In this document: positions 44,889 to 53,247 of the stretch, piece by piece | Numbering within the stretch: position 1 is the stretch's first letter | How the letters are laid out: each line of letters opens with the position of its first letter | Source of the DNA: Streptomyces puniciscabiei | Lineage (GTDB): Bacteria > Actinomycetota > Actinomycetes > Streptomycetales > Streptomycetaceae | Direction: 5' to 3' | Assembly: GCF_006715785.1 (NCBI RefSeq) | Contig: NZ_VFNX01000002.1 | Location: 310,001 to 374,000 of the forward strand | Length of the DNA stretch: 64,000 nt | Made by a program: the position numbers and the translations under genes | The notes under the pieces: generated by a model | Told to the model about the DNA's origin: nothing | Seen by the model: the letters and a program-made list of their open reading frames with translations, nothing else | Database searches by the model: none

Positions 44889-45884
44889 TCAGGCGTGTAC
44901 TCGTTCGGCGGCCGCGAGGATCGTGGAACGGGCCTGGTGGCGACGCTCGTACTCCAGCACCCGGCGGGTGAGGCCCTCTCCGGCGTCGGCGAGGCGCTTG
45001 CGGATGTCGCCCGCGTTCATGCCGTCGTAGCCGGGCCAGGGCTCGGGCCCGAGCAGATCCGCGATCCTGCCCAGGACCGCGGGACGGGCGGCGTGGGAAC
45101 GCTCGTACGCGCCGACCGTGGCGAGTTCCGTCTGCGACAGCTGCGGGAGCCGGTCGAGGATCATCCTGGCGCTGAGCCTGCGGTAGTCGGGGATCGGCAG
45201 CGCGTCCTCGGCGATGAGAGCCCCGTCCGGCACGCCCTGGAGCCGGTCCACGCCGGGCATGCGCACGGCGGTCTCCCGCAGCCAGGTGCTCCAGTCGCGG
45301 ACCGTCTGGGTGGCGCCGCCGACGCCCACACCCTCGGAGGCCACCGCCGCTTCGGCGGCCATCACCGCCGCCTCGGCCTGCTGCTCCAGGCACCCGGCGA
45401 GTTCCTCCAGCGTCTCCTCGCCCTCACGGCGGATGGAGCTCAGCAATTCCTCGGTGGCGGGATCCTCCGCCTCCTGGGCGATACGCTCGGCGGCCCGGCA
45501 GATGGCCACCGCGAAGGCAGTGGCCGCATACTCCTCCTCGACGTTCTTCAGCAGCCGCTGCTCCGTCGCCTTGCCCTGCTGGCTCCGCAACAGGGCGCCG
45601 GGCGCGAACATCGCCGCGTCCAAGGGGAGCCGGACCGCCTGCCTGGTGATGTCCCAGGCATTGCCGAGAACGTTCTGCATCAACCGACGTGGCTTCAACG
45701 CCGCCAGACGTTCGTCGATCACGTACACGTGCCCCCGGGCGTCGCCGACACGGCGCTCCAGGATCTCCCGGTACTCCCCGGAGGGCGTCACTGCGAGGTC
45801 GGCTTTGAATCGGTCGGCCAGCGCGGCTTGGGACTCACGGACCTCGCGCAGCGCAGGAACGAGCATGTCTGTGGCTACGGCCAT
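44889..45884 (-). CDS. Ferritin-like helical protein with two C-terminal helical repeats
   Basis: The 331-residue protein is nearly all helical. Residues about 1-190 resemble the DUF892/YciE ferritin-like group (long amphipathic helices such as YAATAFAVAICRAAERIAQE). The C-terminus holds two tandem repeats of about 45 residues: one from DYRRLSARMILDRLPQLS to YERSHAARPAVL, the other from GYDGMNAGDIRKRLADAG to YERRHQARSTIL. Each follows a YxxLxxxxIxxRLxxL-YExxHxxRxxVL pattern also seen in small actinobacterial proteins. ATG 45884 follows AAGGAAA; a GTG three bases upstream is in frame. Function unknown. Confidence 0.65.
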   Translation of the reverse strand: MAVATDMLVPALREVRESQAALADRFKADLAVTPSGEYREILERRVGDARGHVYVIDERLAALKPRRLMQNVLGNAWDITRQAVRLPLDAAMFAPGALLRSQQGKATEQRLLKNVEEEYAATAFAVAICRAAERIAQEAEDPATEELLSSIRREGEETLEELAGCLEQQAEAAVMAAEAAVASEGVGVGGATQTVRDWSTWLRETAVRMPGVDRLQGVPDGALIAEDALPIPDYRRLSARMILDRLPQLSQTELATVGAYERSHAARPAVLGRIADLLGPEPWPGYDGMNAGDIRKRLADAGEGLTRRVLEYERRHQARSTILAAAERVHA

Positions 45885-46142
45885 CACGTTTCCTTCGGCT
45901 AGGGGCGATGCTCGTACGACATCGGGCCAGAACGGCCCCGCCCCCCTCGTCCCCTACCGTGCCCCGAAACGGCCTCCCCCGCATCTTCCCGACGGCCACT
46001 CGGGCGGAGACGGACGGAAAGGGGTTTCCCCCGGCGGGTCGAGGGCAGGCGAGGTGCAGGACCTCGATTCAGGTTGGACACTGGAGTCGCAGTGGTGGTC
46101 GGCGGCGTAGGGAACCAGGGCGCGATGGCCATGAAGGACGGC

Positions 46143-46934
46143 ATGACACATTCCTCCGACGCGACGGATGTCGTCTTCACCCATTCCGTGTTCGGCGCTC
46201 CGTGCTGGGTGAGTCTCACCAGCCGTGACCTCGACGCCACCCAGGACTTCTACGGTGCCGTGCTCGGCTGGCAGTGCCGCAAGGCCAGACTGGGCGAGCA
46301 TTTCCGCACCGCCCTGGCGGACGGAGTGCCCGTCGCGGGGATCGCAGCGGTGGCCACCATGTGGCAGATGGCCGTGGCCTGGACGCCGTACTTCGCCGTG
46401 ACGAACGCGGACGACACCGTGGCCCGCACCCAGGAGCGATGCGGCACCCTGGCGGTCGGGCCCATCTCGTTCCCTCCCGGAAGAGCGGCCCTGCTCGCCG
46501 ACCGTGACGGCGCCACCTTCGGCATCTGGCAGGGGAAGCTCGTCACCGAGTGGGAGGCGTGGCGGCGGGTCGCCCCGACCTTCATCACCCTTCACACCCG
46601 CGACGCCTTCGACGCCGCCATCTTCTACGGCCAGATCCTCGACTGGGCCTCGGACCTCCCCGGCTGCTGCGAGGTCGAGTACGCGGGCGACGAAGTGCTG
46701 CTGCGCAGCCAGGGCGACATCGTGGCCCGCATCGAGTCGGGCTCGGTGGAGGCGCCACCGGACCCCTCGGTCCGACCGCACTGGCAGGTGCACTTCGCCG
46801 TGGCCGACGTGGGACCCTGCGCCAGGGCCGCGGAGAAGCACGGCGGCAGCGTCCTGCAGGAGAGCGAGCACGAGGCCGTGCTGCGGGACCCCGACGGTGC
46901 CAAGTTCACGGTGACCGCGCGTCGGCGGCGCTGA
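46143..46934 (+). CDS. VOC-family protein, two tandem domains
   Basis: The 263-residue protein has two glyoxalase-fold halves, starting at PCWVSLTSRDLDATQDFYGA and at PTFITLHTRDAFDAAIFYGQ. It resembles actinobacterial proteins annotated as CFP-30B-like or hydroxylase-type VOC proteins. ATG 46143 is used because GAAGGACGG lies at a good distance; the frame is open 23 codons upstream. Not closely similar to the other VOC protein at 20298. Confidence 0.8.
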   Translation: MTHSSDATDVVFTHSVFGAPCWVSLTSRDLDATQDFYGAVLGWQCRKARLGEHFRTALADGVPVAGIAAVATMWQMAVAWTPYFAVTNADDTVARTQERCGTLAVGPISFPPGRAALLADRDGATFGIWQGKLVTEWEAWRRVAPTFITLHTRDAFDAAIFYGQILDWASDLPGCCEVEYAGDEVLLRSQGDIVARIESGSVEAPPDPSVRPHWQVHFAVADVGPCARAAEKHGGSVLQESEHEAVLRDPDGAKFTVTARRRR

Positions 46935-47041
46935 CATCCGCGAACCGTCAGTGCACCGATCCGATCAGCAACCGGATGACGTCGTCGGGCGTCCGACGGT
47001 GGATCTCCTGGTGGTCGGGCACGCCCCAGGGGGTCGCGTGG

Positions 47042-47170
47042 TCAGTGCGCCAGGTCCGCCAGCTCGCGCCGGGCGGCGACGCGGAACTCCGCATCGTTGC
47101 GAATGATCTCGGTACGGCTGCCCGAGCGCACGATGCGGCCTTCCTCGTCGGCGAGCACCTGTACACGCCG
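47042..47170 (-). pseudogene. C-terminal scrap of an ABC exporter ATPase
   Basis: The reverse strand reads RRVQVLADEEGRIVRSGSRT then EIIRNDAEFRVAARREL, which matches the closing part of an exporter ATPase (VLVxDxGRIVExGxHxELL). The rest of the gene is absent. The adjoining reverse frame 46948-47045 ends HQEIHRRTPDDVIRLLIGSV and may be a scrap of yet another gene. Both lie directly upstream of a LanC-like gene. Confidence 0.5.
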
Positions 47171-47258
47171 GAGCTGCGCAGGTGTGAAGGCGGCGGAGCC
47201 GAGGGCGGCGAGGGTCGGGCCCCTGGGCGGGTTCGGGGGATCATGCGAGAGTAGGCCC

Positions 47259-48557
47259 ATGGCGGCACCAGAAAGCGTGGTCGTGGTGGTCGAGGAGGTC
47301 GAGGAACTCGCGCTGGACGGGCTGCGGTGGCTGACCGCGGCCGCGCGGGAGACCGCCGGTGGAGGCCTGTCCTGGACGACGAGGCCCTCGGGCGACGAAC
47401 TCAGCCCGATGCTCTACAGCGGCACGGCCGGGATCATCCCGGTGCTCCTGGAGGCGTGGCGGCACTTCGGCGACGACTCCTGCGCCGACACCGCCCTGCG
47501 CGCGACCCGCGCCCTGGCGGGCTCCGTCGACGGAATCGACGACGACTCCCTCTACTTCGGCCGCACCGGAACGGCCCTCGTTCTGCGCGCCGTTCACGAC
47601 GAACTCGGTGACCCGGCCGCCGGTGCGGCCGCGGATCGTGCGCTGGAACTCGTGCGGTCACGCTTCGACGGAACGCGCTGGGGCGAGCTGTTCGAGCTGA
47701 TGGGCGGCAACGCGGGCATCGGCCTCGGTGCGTTCCTGGCAGGTGACGCCGAGTTGGCGGTACTCGCCCTGGAGCCGTATCTGCGGACGGCGGAGCAGAC
47801 CTCGGCGGGCGTGCAGTGGGCCCTGCGCACGGGCGTCGACTCCCGTCTGCACCACCTCTCGCACGGCACGCTCGGCATCGTCCTGGCGCTGGCCCGGGTC
47901 GGCCGGGGCACCGGCCGTGCGGACCTGGTCGAGCTGGCGCTGGCCGGTGCCGCGGACGTCGTGGCGCGTGACGAAGCGGGACCGGAGGGCTTCCTGGTGC
48001 GGCACTCCACCCCGCAGCACCGCCCCGACGTGACCGAGCCGATCAGCTACGGCTGGTGCCACGGCCCGGCCGGCGACGCCCAGGTCTTCCGGCTGCTGCG
48101 GGACATCACGGCCGACCCGGTCTGGCCCGTCCTCGCGGACCGCTGCTGGCACACGATTACCCACTCCGGTCTGCCCCGTCGGCTGCGCCCCGGCTTCTGG
48201 GACAACAACGGCCGCTGCTGCGGCACGGCGGGCGTTCTCGCCCTGGCCTGCGACCGGATCGCCGAGCAGCACGACGGGTACGATTTCGCGCACGTCCTCG
48301 TCGCGGATCTCGCCGCCCGCGCGATCCGGGACGGCGACGGCGCCCGCTGGTCCAACTTCGACTACCGGGCCACCCCCGGCGACCTCGAACCGTGCACCGG
48401 CTGGGCGATGGGCAACGCGGGCATCGTCCGCGAGCTGCTGCGCTTCGTACGGCTGAGCCGCGGTGGCGATCCCCGGTACGCGTTCGCCTGGCCGGACCAG
48501 CCTGCGGTCCCCGCTCCGGCCACGATCCGCGCCTCCGTCACCGGCGCCACACCGTGA
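47259..48557 (+). CDS. LanC-like protein (lanthionine-cyclase fold)
   Basis: The 432-residue protein has the LanC toroid pattern of repeated Gly-rich helices (YSGTAGIIPVLLEAWR, GNAGIGLGAFLAG, HGTLGIVLALARVG, GWAMGNAGIVRELLRF). The zinc-site motifs are C267 in YGWCHGPAG and C320 in GRCCGTAG; the usual CHG histidine after the second cysteine is C321. Lanthipeptide cyclases use Cys-Cys-His zinc, so chemistry may differ. No precursor peptide, dehydratase or protease gene is near, only an ABC scrap, so it is probably an orphan LanC-like protein. ATG 47259 follows GAGAGTAGG. Confidence 0.8.
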   Translation: MAAPESVVVVVEEVEELALDGLRWLTAAARETAGGGLSWTTRPSGDELSPMLYSGTAGIIPVLLEAWRHFGDDSCADTALRATRALAGSVDGIDDDSLYFGRTGTALVLRAVHDELGDPAAGAAADRALELVRSRFDGTRWGELFELMGGNAGIGLGAFLAGDAELAVLALEPYLRTAEQTSAGVQWALRTGVDSRLHHLSHGTLGIVLALARVGRGTGRADLVELALAGAADVVARDEAGPEGFLVRHSTPQHRPDVTEPISYGWCHGPAGDAQVFRLLRDITADPVWPVLADRCWHTITHSGLPRRLRPGFWDNNGRCCGTAGVLALACDRIAEQHDGYDFAHVLVADLAARAIRDGDGARWSNFDYRATPGDLEPCTGWAMGNAGIVRELLRFVRLSRGGDPRYAFAWPDQPAVPAPATIRASVTGATP

Positions 48558-48610
48558 TGTCCGGGGCCGCGGCGGGGCCCCGTACGCCGTTAGCGGCCAT
48601 GGCGTCACTT

Positions 48611-48638
48611 CGGCACCGGCCCATGGCCCACGGTGCCG
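48611..48638. terminator. Hairpin between convergent LanC-like and sigma-CAP genes
   Basis: CGGCACCG (48611-48618) pairs with CGGTGCCG (48631-48638), with an inner GCCC..GGCCC tendency. It sits 54 bases after the LanC-like stop and directly after the reverse-strand stop at 48639. Confidence 0.6.
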
Positions 48639-50270
48639 TCACTGCTTGGCGCCGAAGTCCTGCGTCCACCACGGGCCGCCCGTGCCGTTGTGCACGCCCA
48701 CGCCGATGTCCTTGAACGAGCAGTTGAGGATGTTCGCCCTGTGACCGGGGCTGTGCATCCAGGAGTCCATGACCGCTGCGGCGGTCTGCTGGCCCTGGGC
48801 GATGTTCTCGCCATACGTGGACCAGAGATAGCCGGCGGCCGTGATGCGCTGCCCGGGGTCGGCACCGTCCGGGTTGGTGTGGTCGAAGAAGTGGCGAGCG
48901 GCCATGTCGTCGGAGTGTCCCTGGGCCGCCTTCTGCAGCTGCGCGTCCTCGGTGAGGGGACCGCAACCGGCGCCTGCCCGCTCCTTGTTCACCAGTGCAA
49001 CCACCTGACCGACGACGTCGGTCGGTGCCGGCCCGGACGACGCCGTGCTCGCCGGGGTCGCGGCCGGTCGGACGGGCGGCCGGCTGCTGGGTGCGCTCTG
49101 CCTGCCGCGGGTCACCGTCTTCGTCGGTCGTGGCCTCTTCGGCTTCGACGGTGCCGGCGAGGGCGAGGCCGACGCCGACACACCGCCGGCACCGGGTGTG
49201 GCGCGGTCCGGGACGGGCGCGGCCGCTGTTCGCTCCGCGCTCGCGGTGTCGCGGCCGGTTCCGGAGTCCGTACGGATGTACCACAGACCACCACCGACGA
49301 CGCAGGCGGCGACGACGGCCCCGCCGACGGCCCGGCGCCGCATGCGCCGACGCCGACGGGACTGGCGGCGCGAGCCGGACCCGCCCCGTGTGCCGCGTCG
49401 TGCGGTGCCCGGGGCCGGTCCGGTGCCGCCCCCGATGACGCCGGGCGGTGTGGCAGCGCCTGCCGGTACGGCGCTCGCGGCAAAGGCAGACATCCTGTCC
49501 AGCAGCGCGGGCGACGCTGCCACCAGCGCCAGACCGGCCAGCAGTCCTTCCGCGGGCATCAGACCGCTCCACAGTCCGCTGCAGCGGGTACAGCCGCGCG
49601 CGTGCCGGGCTATTCGCTTACGCCACAGGGCCGAGGGCCTGCCGTCCCAGGAGGCCAGCACGATGCGGAGTTCCTCGCAGCGCGGCCGTGCGTCGAGCGC
49701 TCGTACGACCACGCGGGCCGCCTCCAGCTGCGCCTTCATCCGCTGCACTCGGACCGCTGTGTGCTGGGGCGAGAGATCCAGAGCCGCGGCCACCTCCGCC
49801 CGGTTCAGCTCGCCTGCGCACTCGAGCCACCACAGTGACAGCAGTCCCCGGTCATCGGGCTCCAGCCAGCGCGTCGCCCGCGCTGTCTCCTGGCGCTGGC
49901 CGGCGAGCTGGAGCTGGACCACCGTCAGGTCGACGAAGTCCGCGCCCGGGTCGGCCAGATCCTCGGCTTCCTCCATCGTGCCCAGGGCGGAGCGCCGGTT
50001 CTGCCAGTGGGCCCGGACCTGGTTCATCGCGATCGCGACGAGCCAGGAGCGAAAGCGCTCAGGGGTACGCAGTTCGCCCAGCCCGTCCAGGGCACGCAGC
50101 ATCGTTTCCTGTACGACGTCGTCGACATCGACCGAGCCGTTCAGCGCCCGGCCCACAATGTTGTAGACCAGCGGGAGGTAGGCGTTGACCAGCGCGTCCT
50201 GAGCCTGCGTGTCGCCCTCTCGGGCGGCCGTGACCAGTATCGCCGTCTCCGCCGCGTCCTGCGTACTCAT
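48639..50270 (-). CDS. ECF sigma factor fused to HX3CX2C motif, membrane helix and extracellular CAP domain
   Basis: The 543-residue protein has an ECF sigma factor at the N-terminus: region 2 about 20-95 (DVDDVVQETMLRALDGL, then RFRSWLVAIAMNQVRAHWQN) and region 4 about 140-190 (VAAALDLSPQHTAVRVQRMK). Then H223-x3-C227-x2-C230 (HARGCTRC) reproduces the zinc anti-sigma signature. A basic stretch (RRQSRRRRRMRRR) is followed by a membrane helix about 314-332, a Pro/Ser/Thr linker (340-418) and a CAP/SCP domain (420-541: ALVNKERAGAGCGPL, HFFDHTNPDG, YGENIAQGQ, WMHSPGHRANILN). So the sigma part is inside and the CAP part outside. ATG 50270 has GGAAG upstream; ATG 50288 does not. Confidence 0.9.
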   Translation of the reverse strand: MSTQDAAETAILVTAAREGDTQAQDALVNAYLPLVYNIVGRALNGSVDVDDVVQETMLRALDGLGELRTPERFRSWLVAIAMNQVRAHWQNRRSALGTMEEAEDLADPGADFVDLTVVQLQLAGQRQETARATRWLEPDDRGLLSLWWLECAGELNRAEVAAALDLSPQHTAVRVQRMKAQLEAARVVVRALDARPRCEELRIVLASWDGRPSALWRKRIARHARGCTRCSGLWSGLMPAEGLLAGLALVAASPALLDRMSAFAASAVPAGAATPPGVIGGGTGPAPGTARRGTRGGSGSRRQSRRRRRMRRRAVGGAVVAACVVGGGLWYIRTDSGTGRDTASAERTAAAPVPDRATPGAGGVSASASPSPAPSKPKRPRPTKTVTRGRQSAPSSRPPVRPAATPASTASSGPAPTDVVGQVVALVNKERAGAGCGPLTEDAQLQKAAQGHSDDMAARHFFDHTNPDGADPGQRITAAGYLWSTYGENIAQGQQTAAAVMDSWMHSPGHRANILNCSFKDIGVGVHNGTGGPWWTQDFGAKQ

Positions 50271-50381
50271 ATGAATGCTTCCTGTCATCGAGGCCGAACG
50301 ATTGTGTCCGATACCTGGGAGATCGCTCGACGCGCCCCGGATAACAGTTCTTGGGCAGTGAGATCCAGGTCTCTCCTGCGG

Positions 50382-51521
50382 CTACGCCACGCTCCTCCAG
50401 AAGTCGCGCATCAGCGGGGTCGGTGTCGGGTTCGTCATCGCCACCTGCGTCAGGAGGATCGCCACCGTGCCCATGGACGGGACGACGTGGGCCGTCGTAC
50501 CCGTGCCGCCCACCCAGCCGTAGCGTCCGGGGACGTTCCAGGGGTCGGCCGGGGTGACGTCGACCTGGCCGCCGTAGCCCCAGCCCTGTCCCTCCAGGAA
50601 CAGCGGGACGCGGGCGCGCTGTTCGGCCGTGAGGTGGTTGGTGGTCATGCGGCTGACGGAGGCGGGGGTGAGGAGGTGGTGGCCGTTGCCCTCTCCGCCG
50701 TTCAGCAGCATGCGGGCGAAGGCCAGCCAGTCGTCGGCCGTGGAGACGAGGCCCCCGCCGCCCGAGTGGAAGCGCGGCAGGCGGCTCCACTGGCCGTCGG
50801 GAGTGTCCGTCAGTGCCAGGGATCCGTCCGGGGCCGGGGTGTAGGAGGAGGTGAAGCGGTGCCGCTTCGCCTCGGGGACCTCGAAGCCCGTGTCCTTCAT
50901 GCCCAGCGGCTCGAAGATCCGTTCCGCGAGGAAGTCGGGGAACGTGCGGCCCGACGCCCGGGCGACCAGGATGCCCTGGAGGTCGGAGGAGGTGCCGTAC
51001 AGCCAGGCTTCTCCGGGCTGGTGCAGCATCGGCACCTGCGTGAGCAGGCCCAGCCAGGTGTCCGCGTCCGGCCAGTCCTGCAGGACCCGGCCGTCCTTCT
51101 GCACGGTGAACAGGGCCTGCACCGCCGGGAGGGAGAAGTCGGCGGGGAAACCCCAGCCGGTGCGGGAGCTGAGCAGGTCCTCCACCGTGATCGGGCGGGC
51201 CGCCGGGACGACGTCCGCGACCGGGGCGTCAGGGGTGCGCACCACGCTCGGCTTCGCCAGCTCCGGCAGCCACTCCTCGACCGGAGCGTCCAGGCGCAGT
51301 CGCCCTTCCTCCACCAGCATCAGGACGGCCGCCGCTGTGATGGGCTTGGTGATCGACGCGATACGGAAGATCGTGTCCCGTGCCATCGGGGCGGTGCCGT
51401 CGGTGTCCACCGAGCCGGTGGTCACCACCTCGACGGCGTCGCCGCGGGCGACGAGGCCGACGGCGCCCGGGACCCTCCCGTCGTCGACGTACCGGTGCAG
51501 GATGTCGTGCAGAGCGTTCAT
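50382..51521 (-). CDS. Serine hydrolase of the beta-lactamase/DD-peptidase fold
   Basis: The 379-residue protein has the catalytic SITK (S56, K59), the YGTSS tyrosine motif and a C-terminal GWVGGTGT in place of the KTG box. It lacks a signal peptide, which fits the esterase-like class C group rather than a secreted beta-lactamase. ATG 51521 follows GGAAGG. It is transcribed toward the sigma-CAP gene with 111 bases between. Confidence 0.88.
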   Translation of the reverse strand: MNALHDILHRYVDDGRVPGAVGLVARGDAVEVVTTGSVDTDGTAPMARDTIFRIASITKPITAAAVLMLVEEGRLRLDAPVEEWLPELAKPSVVRTPDAPVADVVPAARPITVEDLLSSRTGWGFPADFSLPAVQALFTVQKDGRVLQDWPDADTWLGLLTQVPMLHQPGEAWLYGTSSDLQGILVARASGRTFPDFLAERIFEPLGMKDTGFEVPEAKRHRFTSSYTPAPDGSLALTDTPDGQWSRLPRFHSGGGGLVSTADDWLAFARMLLNGGEGNGHHLLTPASVSRMTTNHLTAEQRARVPLFLEGQGWGYGGQVDVTPADPWNVPGRYGWVGGTGTTAHVVPSMGTVAILLTQVAMTNPTPTPLMRDFWRSVA

Positions 51522-51728
51522 CGGTGGCCTTCCGGTCGGCGGGTCTGTCCAGCGAGTACGACTGCCGGGGCGGCGCGAAGTCATCGGCCCGCTGCTTCTC
51601 CTCGGATCATCCGGCCCGGACCTGGCCGGCGATCGCGGCGGCTTGCCCGGGTGTGCCGGCGGTGCGCCGGCAGGCCGGGAATGCGCTGCCTGCCGCGCGG
51701 GACGTTCGACCGGTCGTGCCGGGCACCG

Positions 51729-52304
51729 TCAGGTGCCGTCGTCCCGCGCCGCGGCGGACCCGTTGCCGGGCGCCGACGCGAGGCCGACGAACAACGGCAT
51801 CCGGTGCAGCGGCGGGGGTTCGCCCGGCAGGCCGAGCCGCTGCCAGGCCAACCGGACCGACACCTTCAGCACCCGCCGGGCCCGCACTATGAGCAGGACG
51901 GCGAGGGGCAGCTCCACCAGTGCGGCCGAGGCGGCACTCACCCACACATCCGCTCGCCCCCAGTCCAAGGAGACGTCGAACCAGGCATCGCAGATCAGGA
52001 GGGTGGCCGCCACGTACGACAGCGGGACCATGGCCTGCCGTCTCAGCCACACCGCCAGTCCCGCAGCGACCAATGACACCAGCAGCATCACATCGAAGCC
52101 CACCCACACCATGGGCCAGTAGCGGGCCTCGAATCGATCCGGCAAGGACACCGCCAGGTAGACGGTCCAGGGCACGAGCAAGAGCACGCACATGCCGAGC
52201 TGCCGCAGGACCCGTCGGTGGCGGCGGCGCATCGCGGCACCGTCCGGTGAGAAGACGTTGGCCGCTATACCGGCGCGGGAATCGGGGTCCCTCTGCTCGC
52301 TCAT
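51729..52304 (-). CDS. Four-helix membrane protein of unknown function
   Basis: The 191-residue protein has a charged start and four membrane helices (LRQLGMCVLLLVPWTVYLAV, MVWVGFDVMLLVSLVAAGLA, PLSYVAATLLICDAWFDVSL, VWVSAASAALVELPLAVLLI). The motif CDAWFDVSLDW recurs in Streptomyces hypothetical membrane proteins. ATG 52304 is about ten bases after AAGGA; the longer upstream frame is not supported. It is divergent from the DUF899 gene at 52507. Confidence 0.7.
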   Translation of the reverse strand: MSEQRDPDSRAGIAANVFSPDGAAMRRRHRRVLRQLGMCVLLLVPWTVYLAVSLPDRFEARYWPMVWVGFDVMLLVSLVAAGLAVWLRRQAMVPLSYVAATLLICDAWFDVSLDWGRADVWVSAASAALVELPLAVLLIVRARRVLKVSVRLAWQRLGLPGEPPPLHRMPLFVGLASAPGNGSAAARDDGT

Positions 52305-52506
52305 CCTCGCCCGTTCCTTCCGGCAGCTGATGGCCCGGCGAACCGCCGTTGTCGGCGCACTGCTCCCATGGTCGCATCCGCGCGAAGATACATGTACACG
52401 CCAGGAACATTCTCCTGCTGTGGGTGCCGTCGATGCCGATGAATTCGACGGCGAGGCGGGGTCTACACCTGAGCACCGCAAGCCGCGCCCACGAAAGTGA
52501 GGAACC

Positions 52507-53199
52507 ATGACCGCCCACGCACTACCGCGCGTCGTCGACGCCGAGACCTGGCAACGAGAGCTCGAGGCCCTGCGCGTCCGGGAGAAGGCCGCAACCCGAG
52601 AACTGGACGCGATCGCCGCCCAGCGGCGCCGGCTGCCCATGGTCCGGATGCCCGAGTACACCCTTGAGGGGGAGAAGGGACCGATCCGGCTGGCGGACAT
52701 CTTCGAGGGCAGGAGGCAGCTGATCGTCTACAACCACATGTGGTTCCCCGGCAAGCAGTGGCAGTGCCCGGGCTGCACCGGCTTCACGTCGCAGTTCACC
52801 CGACTGGAGTTCCTGGACGCGTATGACGCCCGCTTCGTCATCGTCACCCAGGGGCCGATCGACGAAGCACTCGCCTACAAGCGGCGAGTCGGAAACCGAA
52901 TGACCTGGTACTCCACGGCGAACAGCCCGTTCGGCGGCGACGTCGGCGCACCGCCCGGCGGGGGATTCGCCGTCAACGTCTTCCTGCGTGACGGCGACAC
53001 CGTCTACAGGACCTGGCACACCAACGGTCGTGGCACCGAACAGCTCAGTCACACCTTCGCGCTGATCGACCTGTTGCCGTACGGGCGACAGGAGGAATGG
53101 CAGGACTCGCCCGAAGGCTGGCCGCAGGATCCGACCTACAGCCGGTGGAGCTCCTCCGAAGACATCGCGGCCCTCTACGGACCGGGACAGCACGCTTAG
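52507..53199 (+). CDS. DUF899 thioredoxin-like protein
   Basis: The 230-residue protein fits DUF899: an N-terminal charged helix (RELEALRVREKAATRELDAI), RRRLPMVRMPEYTLEGEKGP, the thioredoxin-like site WQCPGCTGF (CPGC) and AVNVFLRDGDTVYRTWHTNG. Members are predicted thiol-disulfide or redox proteins. A second DUF899 gene lies at 56819, with a CPSC site. GTGAGGAACC precedes the ATG. Confidence 0.85.
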   Translation: MTAHALPRVVDAETWQRELEALRVREKAATRELDAIAAQRRRLPMVRMPEYTLEGEKGPIRLADIFEGRRQLIVYNHMWFPGKQWQCPGCTGFTSQFTRLEFLDAYDARFVIVTQGPIDEALAYKRRVGNRMTWYSTANSPFGGDVGAPPGGGFAVNVFLRDGDTVYRTWHTNGRGTEQLSHTFALIDLLPYGRQEEWQDSPEGWPQDPTYSRWSSSEDIAALYGPGQHA

Positions 53200-53247
53200 G
53201 AGCTGACGACTCGCTCCCCCTGCTGGGCGGCCCCGGTCCCGGTGGCA

